In this document: positions 7,938-15,470 of the stretch, one piece after another
Numbering within the stretch: the stretch's first letter is position 1
How the letters are laid out: every line of letters starts with the position of its first letter
From: Sphingomonadaceae bacterium
GTDB taxonomy: Bacteria; Pseudomonadota; Alphaproteobacteria; Sphingomonadales; Sphingomonadaceae
NCBI GenBank assembly: GCA_027533105.1
Contig: JAPZTW010000008.1
Span: 248,001-312,000 of the forward strand
DNA: 64,000 nucleotides
Direction of reading: 5' to 3'
Translations under genes and position numbers: made by a program
Notes under the pieces: generated by a model
The model's database searches: none
Seen by the model: only the letters and a program-made list of their open reading frames with translations
Told to the model about the DNA's origin: nothing

Positions 7938-8924
7938 TTAGCGCTTGCTGCGGTGTTCCCCGCGCACCCAGCGCACCGTGCCCGAGCTGGCGCGCATCAC
8001 CACGCTGTCGGTGGTCATCACCCCGTTCTTGTGGCGCTTCACGCCCTTGAGCATCGACCCGTCGGTCACCCCGGTGGCGGCGAAGATGCAATCGCCCTTG
8101 GCCAGCTCGTCGCGGGTGTAGATCTTGTTCAGGTCCTCGATCCCCCACTTGCGGGCGCGCGAGCGTTCGTCCTCGTTGCGGAACACCAGCCGGCCGTTGA
8201 ACTGCCCGCCGACACAGCGCAGCGCAGCCGCCGCCAGCACGCCTTCGGGCGCACCGCCCTGGCCCATGTAGAGGTCGATATTGGTTTCCTCGTTGGTCAC
8301 CGCGATCACCCCGGCCACGTCGCCATCGGGGATCAGCGCGATCCCGCAGCCCAGGCTGCGCAGTTCGGCGATCAGTTCGGCATGGCGCGGGCGATCGAGC
8401 ACGCAGACGATGATCTCGTTCGGCTGGACGCCCTTGGCGGCGGCCACGGCCTGGACGTTCTCGGTCGGGCTCTTGGCCAGGTCGATGATCCCTTCGGGAT
8501 AACCGGGGCCGACCGCCAGCTTGTCCATGTAAACGTCCGGCGCATTGAGCAGGTTGCCCTCTTCCGCGACGGCCAGCACGGCCAGGGCATTCGGCCCGGC
8601 CTTGGCGGTGATCGTGGTGCCTTCCAGCGGATCGAGCGCGATGTCGATCCGGGGGCCCTGGCCCTGCGCCGAGCCGACCTTTTCCCCGATATAGAGCATC
8701 GGCGCCTCGTCGCGCTCACCCTCGCCGATCACCACGGTGCCGTCCATCGGCAGCTTGTTCAGCGCCTCGCGCATGGCTTCGACGGCGGCGGCATCGGCGG
8801 CCTTCTCATCGCCGCGCCCGATCAGGGTGGAAGCGGCAATCGCCGCCGCTTCGGTCACGCGGACCATCTCGAGCACGAGAACGCGATCAAGCACCTTGCT
8901 GGCGGGGGTGGCGGTTTTGGTCAT
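7938..8924 (-). CDS. glpX: Class II fructose-1,6-bisphosphatase
   Basis: 328 aa GlpX-type phosphatase that hydrolyses fructose 1,6-bisphosphate to fructose 6-phosphate in gluconeogenesis. The metal-binding motifs GEGERDEAP (67-75) and DPLEGTT (98-104) are intact. ATG 8924 starts MTKTATPASK; the 36 residues that could be added upstream do not look like a GlpX N-terminus. It precedes prs on the same strand. In many alphaproteobacteria it directly follows hom, but here two oppositely oriented genes separate them. Confidence 0.93.
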   Translation of the reverse strand: MTKTATPASKVLDRVLVLEMVRVTEAAAIAASTLIGRGDEKAADAAAVEAMREALNKLPMDGTVVIGEGERDEAPMLYIGEKVGSAQGQGPRIDIALDPLEGTTITAKAGPNALAVLAVAEEGNLLNAPDVYMDKLAVGPGYPEGIIDLAKSPTENVQAVAAAKGVQPNEIIVCVLDRPRHAELIAELRSLGCGIALIPDGDVAGVIAVTNEETNIDLYMGQGGAPEGVLAAAALRCVGGQFNGRLVFRNEDERSRARKWGIEDLNKIYTRDELAKGDCIFAATGVTDGSMLKGVKRHKNGVMTTDSVVMRASSGTVRWVRGEHRSKR

Positions 8925-9091
8925 GATAAGGCCCGGGCTCCCAATAACGGCTGTTCTTGCATACCTATTCGGTCTGGCGCGCTTAGCCACCACAAGTCGA
9001 ACTGTCGAGTGCGCGAAGACCTTGCCAAGCATGCGCGCGGCGGGCAGCCTGTGCCGGTAGCCCGGGTGAGTCCGGACAGGGAGGCTCCGCC

Positions 9092-9583
9092 ATGATCCTT
9101 ACCAAGCCAAGCCTTCGCGCCATCCTCGCCAGCGGGATCACCCTGGCCCTGTTCACCGCTGGCGCCGCCCGGGCCGAGGACCCGCTGGTTGCCAGCCGCC
9201 TCACGGAACGGGGCATGAAGTTCGAGGTCGATGCCGATGGCGATTACAAGGTCACTTACAACTATGCCAAGGAAGGCCGCAGCCAGCTGGTCTTCGTCTC
9301 GGGCCGGACCGAGACAGTCGGCGGTCTGACGATCCGCGAGGTCTATTCCCCCGCCGCCCGGGTCGCGAAGGACGGGATCGACGGGGCCAAGGCGATCGAA
9401 CTGCTCCAGCAGAGCGGACGCAACAAGCTCGGCTCGTGGGAAATGCGCGGCGACGTCGTCTATCTGGTGATCAAGGTGCTGGATTATCTGAGCGCCGCCC
9501 AGCTCGAAGCGGTGATGGATATCGCCGCCGAGACGGCCGACAACATGGAGCTGGAAATCAGCGGCGCGCGCGACGATCTCTAG
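9092..9583 (+). CDS. Periplasmic YbjN-like protein
   Basis: 163 aa with a clear signal peptide (cleavage after GAARA, residue 28). The mature protein begins EDPLVASRLTERGMKFEVD and has alternating strands (DYKVTYNYA, QLVFVSGR) and a C-terminal helix, a layout like the YbjN/type III chaperone-like fold. YbjN-family proteins are poorly understood. A GGAGG site lies 8 bases before ATG 9092. It is divergent from glpX and 42 bases upstream of another exported-protein gene, probably in one transcript. The family assignment is tentative. Confidence 0.72.
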   Translation: MILTKPSLRAILASGITLALFTAGAARAEDPLVASRLTERGMKFEVDADGDYKVTYNYAKEGRSQLVFVSGRTETVGGLTIREVYSPAARVAKDGIDGAKAIELLQQSGRNKLGSWEMRGDVVYLVIKVLDYLSAAQLEAVMDIAAETADNMELEISGARDDL

Positions 9584-9625
9584 CCGCGTCGCCAAGCTTC
9601 GCCAGCATTCACAAGCGGTTAAGCC

Positions 9626-10138
9626 GTGATCCGCTCCAACCCGGTGATGCGCTTGGGGGCTATCCTGGCTTTATTCCTGCTCTGGCTGGCGCCGGGGCAA
9701 GCTGCGGCACAGTCGGGTGCGCTTAACGCTGTGGGCGAGGCTGTGGCCGAGGCCGAAGGCGAGCCCGCATTCGATCCCGCCGTGCAGGCCCGGCTCGATG
9801 CCGCCCGCCGCCGCACTGCGGTCACCTCGGTGCAAAGCCGCTGCGATCGCCCGCGCCAGGGCGACGAGATTGTCGTTTGCGTTGATCGCGGCGAAGACCT
9901 GCGGGTGCCGACCACGGCGGAGAGCGACCCCGATTCGCTGGCGGCGCGGCGGGCGCGCAACAACGGGGTGCCGCTGGCCCCGCAGCTCGATCGCGGTTCG
10001 TGCAAGGGCAAGCCGGGCTGCGTGATCGGCGGCTGGGCCCCGCCGCCGCTTTACCTGATCGACCTGGCCGCCATTCCCGAAGCGCCTGAAGGTTCGGACG
10101 CCGACAAGGTGGCGAAGGGCGAACTGCCCGACCGCTAG
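9626..10138 (+). CDS. Exported hypothetical protein
   Basis: 170 aa with a signal peptide (cleavage near GQAAAQ, residues 25-30). The mature part is Ala/Arg-rich and contains two Cys-bearing segments: SRCDRPRQGDEIVVCVD near residue 70, and RGSCKGKPGCVIGGWAPPP near residue 125. These four cysteines could form periplasmic disulfides. A second in-frame ATG at 9647 would still leave a usable signal peptide. It ends 3 bases before the convergent hom stop. I do not recognise a characterised family; the character is that of an envelope protein of unknown role. Confidence 0.7.
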   Translation: MIRSNPVMRLGAILALFLLWLAPGQAAAQSGALNAVGEAVAEAEGEPAFDPAVQARLDAARRRTAVTSVQSRCDRPRQGDEIVVCVDRGEDLRVPTTAESDPDSLAARRARNNGVPLAPQLDRGSCKGKPGCVIGGWAPPPLYLIDLAAIPEAPEGSDADKVAKGELPDR

Positions 10139-10141
10139 CGG

Positions 10142-11437
10142 CTATTCGCCCAGAATCTGCAGCACCAGCGGCGGCTCGGTCAGGCTGTCGGAGCCTTCGA
10201 GCAGCCGCACCGCCTCGGCCACGGCGCTTTCCGGGCCTTCGTGGGTGACCATGGCGACCATCACCGCCCCGGCATCGCCCGCCCGGCCCTTCTGGATCAG
10301 GCTTTCGATCGAGACCCCGGCATCGCGCATCGCGGCGGTGATCTCGGCCAGCACGCCCGGCCGGTCGGCCACCATGAAGCGCAGATAGGCGCGGCCCTGG
10401 CGGTGCCCGGTCGCGGCTGGCTCCATCGCCTCGAGCTCGGCCACCGGAACGGAGAACGGCGCGCCGATCTCGCCCCGGGCGATGTCGATCAGGTCGGCCA
10501 CCACCGCGCTCGCGGTCGGCCCTTCACCCGCACCCGCGCCCTGGAACAGCAGCCGGCCCGAGAAGTTGCCTTCCGCCACCACGGCATTGGTCGCCCCGTC
10601 GACATGGGCCAGCGGGTGGTCGAACGGCACCAGGTGCGGCTGGACCCGCTGGAACAGCTGGCCATCACCAGCTTCGGCCATCCCAATCAGGCGGATCACA
10701 TAGCCCAGCGCATCGGCCTGGGCGATGTCGGCCGCCTTCAGCCGAGTGATCCCGGTCGTGTCGACGCCGGGAAAGTCGATCCGGCTGCCAAAGGCGATCG
10801 CCGCCAGGATCGACAGCTTGTGCGCCGCGTCGGTCCCCTCGATGTCAAAGGCCGGATCAGCCTCGGCATAGCCCTTGGCCTGGGCCTCGCGCAGCACGTC
10901 GGCAAAGTCGCGGCCGGTGTCTTCCATGGTCGAGAGGATGTAATTGCAGGTCCCGTTGAGGATGCCATAGACCCGCTCGATCGCGTTGGCCGCGGCCCCT
11001 TCGCGCAGACCCTTGATCACCGGGATGCCGCCGGCCACCGCCGCTTCGAACTTCAGCGCCACCTTGGCCGCCTCGGCCTTGCCGGCCAGTTCGAGGCCGT
11101 GGTGCGCGATCATCGCCTTGTTGGCGGTGACAAAGGCCTTGCCCGCCTCGATCGTGGCGCGGGCGCAGGCCAGCGCCGGGCCATCGGCCCCGCCGACCAG
11201 TTCGACCACCACATCGACATCCGGGCGTTCGCCCAGGATGACCATGTCATCGTCCCAGGTATAAGGAGCCAGATCGACCGACCGCTTCTTGCGCCGGTCG
11301 CGCGCGCTGACCGTGGTGACCACGATCGGCCGGCCGGCCCGGCGCGCGATCAGCGCGGCATTGGCCTCGACCAGCCGGATCACACCGGCCCCGACCGTCC
11401 CCAGTCCTGCCAGCCCCACTCTCAACGGTTCAGCCAT
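10142..11437 (-). CDS. hom: Homoserine dehydrogenase
   Basis: 431 aa enzyme reducing aspartate semialdehyde to homoserine, on the way to threonine, methionine and isoleucine. The N-terminal Rossmann motif GLAGLGTVGAG starts at residue 8. The central catalytic domain contains YGILNGTCNYILSTMED and GYAEADPAFDIEGTDAAHK. A C-terminal ACT domain (from about residue 345, RFMVADRPGVLAEITAAM) is the usual site of threonine feedback. ATG 11437 gives the canonical MAEPLRVG start; upstream in-frame sequence is low-complexity Ala/Gly. It is convergent with the exported-protein gene ending at 10138. Confidence 0.95.
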   Translation of the reverse strand: MAEPLRVGLAGLGTVGAGVIRLVEANAALIARRAGRPIVVTTVSARDRRKKRSVDLAPYTWDDDMVILGERPDVDVVVELVGGADGPALACARATIEAGKAFVTANKAMIAHHGLELAGKAEAAKVALKFEAAVAGGIPVIKGLREGAAANAIERVYGILNGTCNYILSTMEDTGRDFADVLREAQAKGYAEADPAFDIEGTDAAHKLSILAAIAFGSRIDFPGVDTTGITRLKAADIAQADALGYVIRLIGMAEAGDGQLFQRVQPHLVPFDHPLAHVDGATNAVVAEGNFSGRLLFQGAGAGEGPTASAVVADLIDIARGEIGAPFSVPVAELEAMEPAATGHRQGRAYLRFMVADRPGVLAEITAAMRDAGVSIESLIQKGRAGDAGAVMVAMVTHEGPESAVAEAVRLLEGSDSLTEPPLVLQILGE

Positions 11438-11516
11438 CTGCGGCCCCCTTTCGCTCGCGCGCCCTATGCCAGCCGCGCCAGCGGCGCAACCACCGGTCGC
11501 GTCGGCCGCGCACCCG

Positions 11517-12419
11517 TCAGCGGCGCACCCGCGCGCAAGGGCCAAGCTGGTCGAGCACGAAACGATAGTCGCGCCCGGCCGCCTGACGCTCGGCCGGACT
11601 GCCCGAGACATTGGCCCCGGCCGGCAGCAACGGCGGCAGGAAACAGGCCAGGCGATACCAGGTCAGGCTGTCGCGCTGCGGCGGCGGCGCATCGGTTTCG
11701 ACCACTTCGGAAAACGAGACGGTCCAGCGCGGCGGCGCACCGGCTGCCCGGGTCACCGTGATCGCCGCCGGTTCGCCCGCCGCCGTGGCCAGGAAGAACT
11801 GGGTCTCGCCCTCGCCGGCCAGGGCCCCGGCGACATGGATCGCCTCGCGCACGCCGGTCACCCGCAGCGGAGCGCCGGGGGCATAAAGCTCGGCCAGGAT
11901 CGCCTTGACCCGGTCTTCCAGCATCGGGTCCCACAGGATCTGTGCATCCGGTGCCACCAGTTGCAGTTCGCCAGGTCGCGCCGCAACCGGACGGGCGAAG
12001 ATCACCACGCTGCGCTTGCCGAGCTTCGGCGGCTTGTCCTTGGCATCGCGCGGCACGTCGACCAGGTAACGGATCGCCTCGCCCAGCGCGGTGCGCCCGC
12101 CCAGCACGGCCTCGGTCCGCGCTTCAATATAAAGCCGCGCCCAGCCGGGGCGCAGGCCGGGGGCGCGGGCCGGCTCCACCTCTGCCGCCTTGCGAACCTG
12201 TGCCCGGACCACCAGTGGCGCAGAATCGGCGAGGTCGGTCAGGTCGGCATAGCTGGGCACCGGCAGCTGCGCCGGAACCGGCGCCGGCGCGGCTGCTGCG
12301 CGGGCGGCGCGCGGCGGCGAATCGGCCTGTAGCGGCGCTGGAACCAACAGGGCCAGGGCCAGCATCGGGCCAGCGCGCCAGGCGCCAGCCAGCGATGCGG
12401 TAAAGCGGGAGGGGAGCAT
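11517..12419 (-). CDS. Exported hypothetical protein
   Basis: 300 aa with a signal peptide (cleavage near LQADS, residues 30-34), an Ala/Pro-rich linker, and a globular domain beginning PSYADLTDLADSAPLVVRAQV. The domain has strands such as ARLYIEARTEAVLGG, IRYLVDVPRD and RSVVIFARPV and ends QLGPCARVRR. This looks like a periplasmic or surface beta-rich protein. GGAAGG precedes ATG 12419 by about 8 bases. It is 79 bases upstream of hom on the same strand and may share its transcript. I recognise no characterised family. Confidence 0.7.
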   Translation of the reverse strand: MLPSRFTASLAGAWRAGPMLALALLVPAPLQADSPPRAARAAAAPAPVPAQLPVPSYADLTDLADSAPLVVRAQVRKAAEVEPARAPGLRPGWARLYIEARTEAVLGGRTALGEAIRYLVDVPRDAKDKPPKLGKRSVVIFARPVAARPGELQLVAPDAQILWDPMLEDRVKAILAELYAPGAPLRVTGVREAIHVAGALAGEGETQFFLATAAGEPAAITVTRAAGAPPRWTVSFSEVVETDAPPPQRDSLTWYRLACFLPPLLPAGANVSGSPAERQAAGRDYRFVLDQLGPCARVRR

Positions 12420-12741
12420 TTCCGAAGCCTTCCAATCTCGGTCTGGCCCGCAGATTCGGCGGGCCTTTCAGTCTGTTCCAGCTTAACACAAGTGAATCGC
12501 GCGTTAATGGATAAAGCGTTGCGTGTCTGCGCCCTCGCGGCTAAAGCACGAGGAAATCCGTGCCATAGAACAACAACGGCACGCATTCTGATCCGACCGG
12601 GCATCTGGCAGCGCCGGAAGATCCGGGTGGGTCGGCAGGGTGGATATTAAGATTTTGGGTGCCCGTGCCCTTTCTGGGGTGCGGTCACCGGGTCCCGGGT
12701 TTTGGCCCGGGACGGGGACTGACTAGGAGTGATGCGTCTGA
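12420..12741. other. 322-base intergenic region between divergent genes
   Basis: No credible coding sequence here. It must hold the promoters of the minus-strand exported-protein gene and of tonB. It includes an AT-richer stretch around 12480-12520 (TTAACAC, TTAATGGATAAAG) and, nearer tonB, the perfect GC hairpin described separately at 12692-12713. An AGGAG site lies at 12725-12729. A 9-codon upstream ORF (ATG 12732) overlaps the tonB start region; I cannot say whether it is translated. Confidence 0.6.
12692..12713 (+). promoter_or_regulatory. Leader hairpin upstream of tonB
   Basis: GTCCCGGG (12692-12699), loop TTTTGG, CCCGGGAC (12706-12713): a perfect 8-bp stem about 28 bases before the tonB ATG, with no following U-run, so it is not a classical terminator. 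The sequence matches the right arm of the 77-bp repeat at 42100, which suggests a solo-arm relic or a shared RNA-stabilising structure. Confidence 0.5.
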
Positions 12742-13395
12742 ATGGCTTACGCAGATCGTGATAGAACAACCGAGAATACGGTCGGGATGGTTATCTCTGC
12801 CGTGCTCATCGCGGTAGTCGGTTGGGCCCTTGTTTCGGGCCTGGCCTACGAAGGCGTGAAAGAGCTCGTCAAGAAGGTAACGACCGTCGACATCAAGGAA
12901 CCGGAGAAGCCGAAGGAGCCGCCACCGCCGCCTAAGCAGGATGCAGCGCCGCCGCCGATCGTCGCTCCGCCGCCGCCGGTCAACATCAACGTTGCCCCGC
13001 CGCCGGTGACTGTCGTCACAACCCCGCCGCCGCCGGCTCCGGTTGTGCCGATCATCGCCCCGCCGGCTCCGGTCGTTGCGCCGGCTCCGCGCGTGCAGCC
13101 CAAGGGCGCTGTGCCGCGTGGCAACCCGGCCAACTGGGCAACCACCAACGACTACCCGACCCGGGCCCTGCGCGAAGAGCGCGAAGGGACCAGCGGCTTC
13201 CGCGTGACGGTAAGCCCCGAAGGCCGGGTGACCAGCTGCGAAATCACCAGCTCGAGCGGCAGCTCCGACCTCGACGAGGCCACCTGCTCGAACGTGACCC
13301 GCCGGGCGCGCTTCAACCCCGCGACCGATGGCGAAGGGCAGCCCACCACGGGCTCCTATTCGAACCGCATCCGCTGGGTGATCCCGAAGGATTGA
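12742..13395 (+). CDS. tonB: Energy transducer TonB
   Basis: 217 aa TonB that spans the periplasm and passes proton-motive force from ExbB-ExbD to outer-membrane receptors. The N-terminal membrane anchor is about residues 15-35. A long proline-rich spacer (52 to about 130) is made of PPPPP and PPPPV runs. The C-terminal TonB domain (137-217) starts DYPTRALREE. It heads a tonB-exbB-exbD1-exbD2 cluster that ends at the terminator at 15420. The AGGAG site is about 12 bases from this ATG, rather far, with an overlapping short upstream ORF. Confidence 0.93.
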   Translation: MAYADRDRTTENTVGMVISAVLIAVVGWALVSGLAYEGVKELVKKVTTVDIKEPEKPKEPPPPPKQDAAPPPIVAPPPPVNINVAPPPVTVVTTPPPPAPVVPIIAPPAPVVAPAPRVQPKGAVPRGNPANWATTNDYPTRALREEREGTSGFRVTVSPEGRVTSCEITSSSGSSDLDEATCSNVTRRARFNPATDGEGQPTTGSYSNRIRWVIPKD

Positions 13396-13493
13396 TGTCG
13401 TTTTAAGTTTCGGCCCGGTCTGCGCCGGGTCATTGCCGGAACCCTGGGGAGCCGGCGCAATGCCAACCTATTTCGCTTGAGAGGAATACCCGC

Positions 13494-14261
13494 ATGTTTA
13501 CCGTTGACCTCCTGACTGCCGCCGCTGGTGCCGGTGCAGCCCCGCAGACCAAGTTCGGCTTCTGGGAAGCCATGGAACAGGGCGGCGCGATCGCCTGGTC
13601 CACCCTGGCGATCCTCGCCATCATGCTGTTCGGCTCGCTGTTCATCCTGTTCACCAAGTACCTCGAGCAGGGCAAGATCCTGAAGCAGTACGAAGGCGTG
13701 AAGGCCAACTTCTGGCGCGCGCCGAGCATGAAGGACGGCGTTGCCAAGCTGGAGAAGGACAGCGCCTGGCGCCAGATCGTCGAAGACGGCCTCGCCGCTG
13801 AAGAACAGCACGGCAAGATGGTGACCGAAACCGACGCCCACGACTGGCTCTATGGTTCGCTGGCCCGGTCGGAAGCCTCGATCAACTCGTACCTCGCCAA
13901 GGGCCTGCCCTGGCTGGCCACCACCGGTGCAACCGCTCCGTTCGTCGGTCTGTTCGGTACCGTGGTCGGCATCTACCGCGCGCTGATCAACATCGGCATC
14001 GCCGGTTCGGCCTCGATCGACAAGGTCGCCGGTCCGGTTGGTGAAGCGCTGATCATGACCGCCATCGGTCTGCTCGTCGCGGTTCCGGCCGTGCTCGCCT
14101 ACAACTACCTGCAGGCCCGCAACAAGCGCATCGCCGAGCTGCTCTCGGGCTTCTCGACCGACGTGCTGGCCTACATCAACTCGAAGGGCGCCGTGAAGCC
14201 TGCCGTGACTGCCGCTCCGGCTGCCAAGCCGGCTGCTGCTGCCCCGGCTGCCAAGGCCTAA
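13494..14261 (+). CDS. exbB: Biopolymer transport protein ExbB (MotA/TolQ/ExbB family)
   Basis: 255 aa inner-membrane proton-channel subunit. Three membrane spans are visible: about 33-53 (IAWSTLAILAIM), about 140-165 (LPWLATTGATAPFVGLFGTV, the family signature) and about 185-207 (MTAIGLLVAVPAVLAY). A short N-terminal extension precedes the first span, and the tail is Ala/Pro/Lys-rich (ending PAAKPAAAAPAAKA). GAGAGG-type ribosome site before ATG 13494. It works with the two ExbD proteins downstream and with TonB. Confidence 0.94.
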   Translation: MFTVDLLTAAAGAGAAPQTKFGFWEAMEQGGAIAWSTLAILAIMLFGSLFILFTKYLEQGKILKQYEGVKANFWRAPSMKDGVAKLEKDSAWRQIVEDGLAAEEQHGKMVTETDAHDWLYGSLARSEASINSYLAKGLPWLATTGATAPFVGLFGTVVGIYRALINIGIAGSASIDKVAGPVGEALIMTAIGLLVAVPAVLAYNYLQARNKRIAELLSGFSTDVLAYINSKGAVKPAVTAAPAAKPAAAAPAAKA

Positions 14262-14269
14262 GCTGCACG

Positions 14270-14301
14270 GGACTGTCGCAGCCATCCGGTTGCGACAGTC
14301 C
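14270..14301 (+). promoter_or_regulatory. Intercistronic hairpin between exbB and exbD
   Basis: GGACTGTCGCA (14270-14280) pairs perfectly with TGCGACAGTCC (14291-14301) across a 10-base loop, starting 8 bases after the exbB stop. No U-run follows, so it is more likely an mRNA-stabilising or processing structure than a terminator. Confidence 0.5.
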
Positions 14302-14370
14302 ACCAGCCAACCCGACCCGGCCATCAGGCCCTGGACAGGGTTGGCCCAACTTAAGGACAGGATGTAACCC

Positions 14371-14904
14371 ATGGCGATTTCGATGGGCGGCGGCGGCGAA
14401 GAAACGCCGATGTCGGATATCAACACCACGCCACTGGTCGACGTGATGCTGGTGCTTCTGATCATCTTCCTGATCGCGGTTCCGGTCGCGATCCAGACGA
14501 TCGAGAAGCTGAAGGTGCCGGTGATGGTCTCGGAAGAGTCCAAGGACAAGGTCGAGAACCTGCTGCTCACCGTGACCACGACGGACACCGCTGGCCGCAG
14601 CGCCGGCGATCCGGGCTACGAAGGTGCGAACCTGGGTGGCGAGTGCCGGATCTACTTCAACAACGTGACGCCGATGGATTCGGTCGAACTGCGCGAACAG
14701 GCGTTCAAGCGGCTTGACGGGATCGTGAAGCGCGCGGGCGGCCCGGAAGCCCTCAAGGCCAATCCGGATCTCATCCCGCAGGTCCACATCCGGGCTGACC
14801 AGTCTGCCCCGTGGCGCTGCGTGGCCGGTGCGATCTACAACTCGCAGATCTCGGGCTATCCGACCGTCGGCTTCATTTCGACCCCCGTCGAACCGGGCAT
14901 CTGA
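14371..14904 (+). CDS. exbD: Biopolymer transport protein ExbD (first copy)
   Basis: 177 aa. A single N-terminal span carries the proton-accepting Asp24 in NTTPLVDVMLVLLIIF, followed by a periplasmic domain. The periplasmic domain is longer than in the second copy and has an unusual Gly/Asp-rich insert (near residues 74-92) and two cysteines, at about residues 91 and 150. AGGA ribosome site before ATG 14371. Paired with a second ExbD, as in the Xanthomonas-type tonB-exbB-exbD1-exbD2 arrangement. The inserted region may give this copy a different role from the core ExbD. Confidence 0.92.
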   Translation: MAISMGGGGEETPMSDINTTPLVDVMLVLLIIFLIAVPVAIQTIEKLKVPVMVSEESKDKVENLLLTVTTTDTAGRSAGDPGYEGANLGGECRIYFNNVTPMDSVELREQAFKRLDGIVKRAGGPEALKANPDLIPQVHIRADQSAPWRCVAGAIYNSQISGYPTVGFISTPVEPGI

Positions 14905-14944
14905 CCCGGTTCGCTGGCCCGAACAAATTCAGGAGTAACCCAAC

Positions 14945-15391
14945 ATGGCAATGTCAGGCGGCAAGGATGATGGCTCGCCGATGATGGAAATGAACACGAC
15001 GCCGTTGATCGACGTCATGCTCGTTCTCCTCATCATGTTCATCATCACGATCCCCGTGGCGACCCACGCCGTGAACATCGACCTGCCGAGCCCGGCCGCG
15101 CCTCCGCCTGACGTGATCGTCGAGCGGACCAAGAACAAGGTCGTGATCATGCCGGACAGCACCATTCTCTGGAATGGCAGCCCGGTGAACGTGAACCAGC
15201 TGTCGGGCCTGCTGCAGGCCACCCTGGCGATCCAGCCGGAGCCGGAACTGCAGTATCAGCCGGATGCCCAGGCACCCTACGACACCTCGGTCCGCGTGCT
15301 GAACATCATCAAGGGTTCGGGCGTGACGGCCTTCGGGTTCGTCGGCAACGAACAGTATTCGGAATTCGGCAAGGCTCCGGGCGCCAAGTAA
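14945..15391 (+). CDS. exbD: Biopolymer transport protein ExbD (second copy)
   Basis: 148 aa. One N-terminal span with the proton-accepting Asp23 in NTTPLIDVMLVLLIMF, then a periplasmic domain ending with VTAFGFVGNEQYSEFG. AGGAG precedes ATG 14945 by about 8 bases. Last gene of the tonB cluster, closed by the strong terminator 28 bases downstream. ExbD dimers sit inside the ExbB pentamer; two different ExbD genes could form heterodimers or serve different receptors, which is inference from better-studied systems. Confidence 0.93.
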   Translation: MAMSGGKDDGSPMMEMNTTPLIDVMLVLLIMFIITIPVATHAVNIDLPSPAAPPPDVIVERTKNKVVIMPDSTILWNGSPVNVNQLSGLLQATLAIQPEPELQYQPDAQAPYDTSVRVLNIIKGSGVTAFGFVGNEQYSEFGKAPGAK

Positions 15392-15419
15392 GCGCCCGGG
15401 ACAACCGGAAACGAACGAA

Positions 15420-15447
15420 GGGGGCGGAGCGATCCGCCCCCTTTTTT
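15420..15447 (+). terminator. Rho-independent terminator of the tonB cluster
   Basis: GGGGGCGGA (15420-15428) and TCCGCCCCC (15433-15441) form a 9-bp stem with a 4-base loop, followed by TTTTTT (15442-15447). Confidence 0.92.
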
Positions 15448-15470
15448 GCGTCTCCCGCAGGTGTCACCGG

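Noticed and set aside
12900-13110. CCGCCG-type repeats in tonB
   Set aside because: They encode the normal proline-rich spacer of TonB; this is not a separate DNA repeat.
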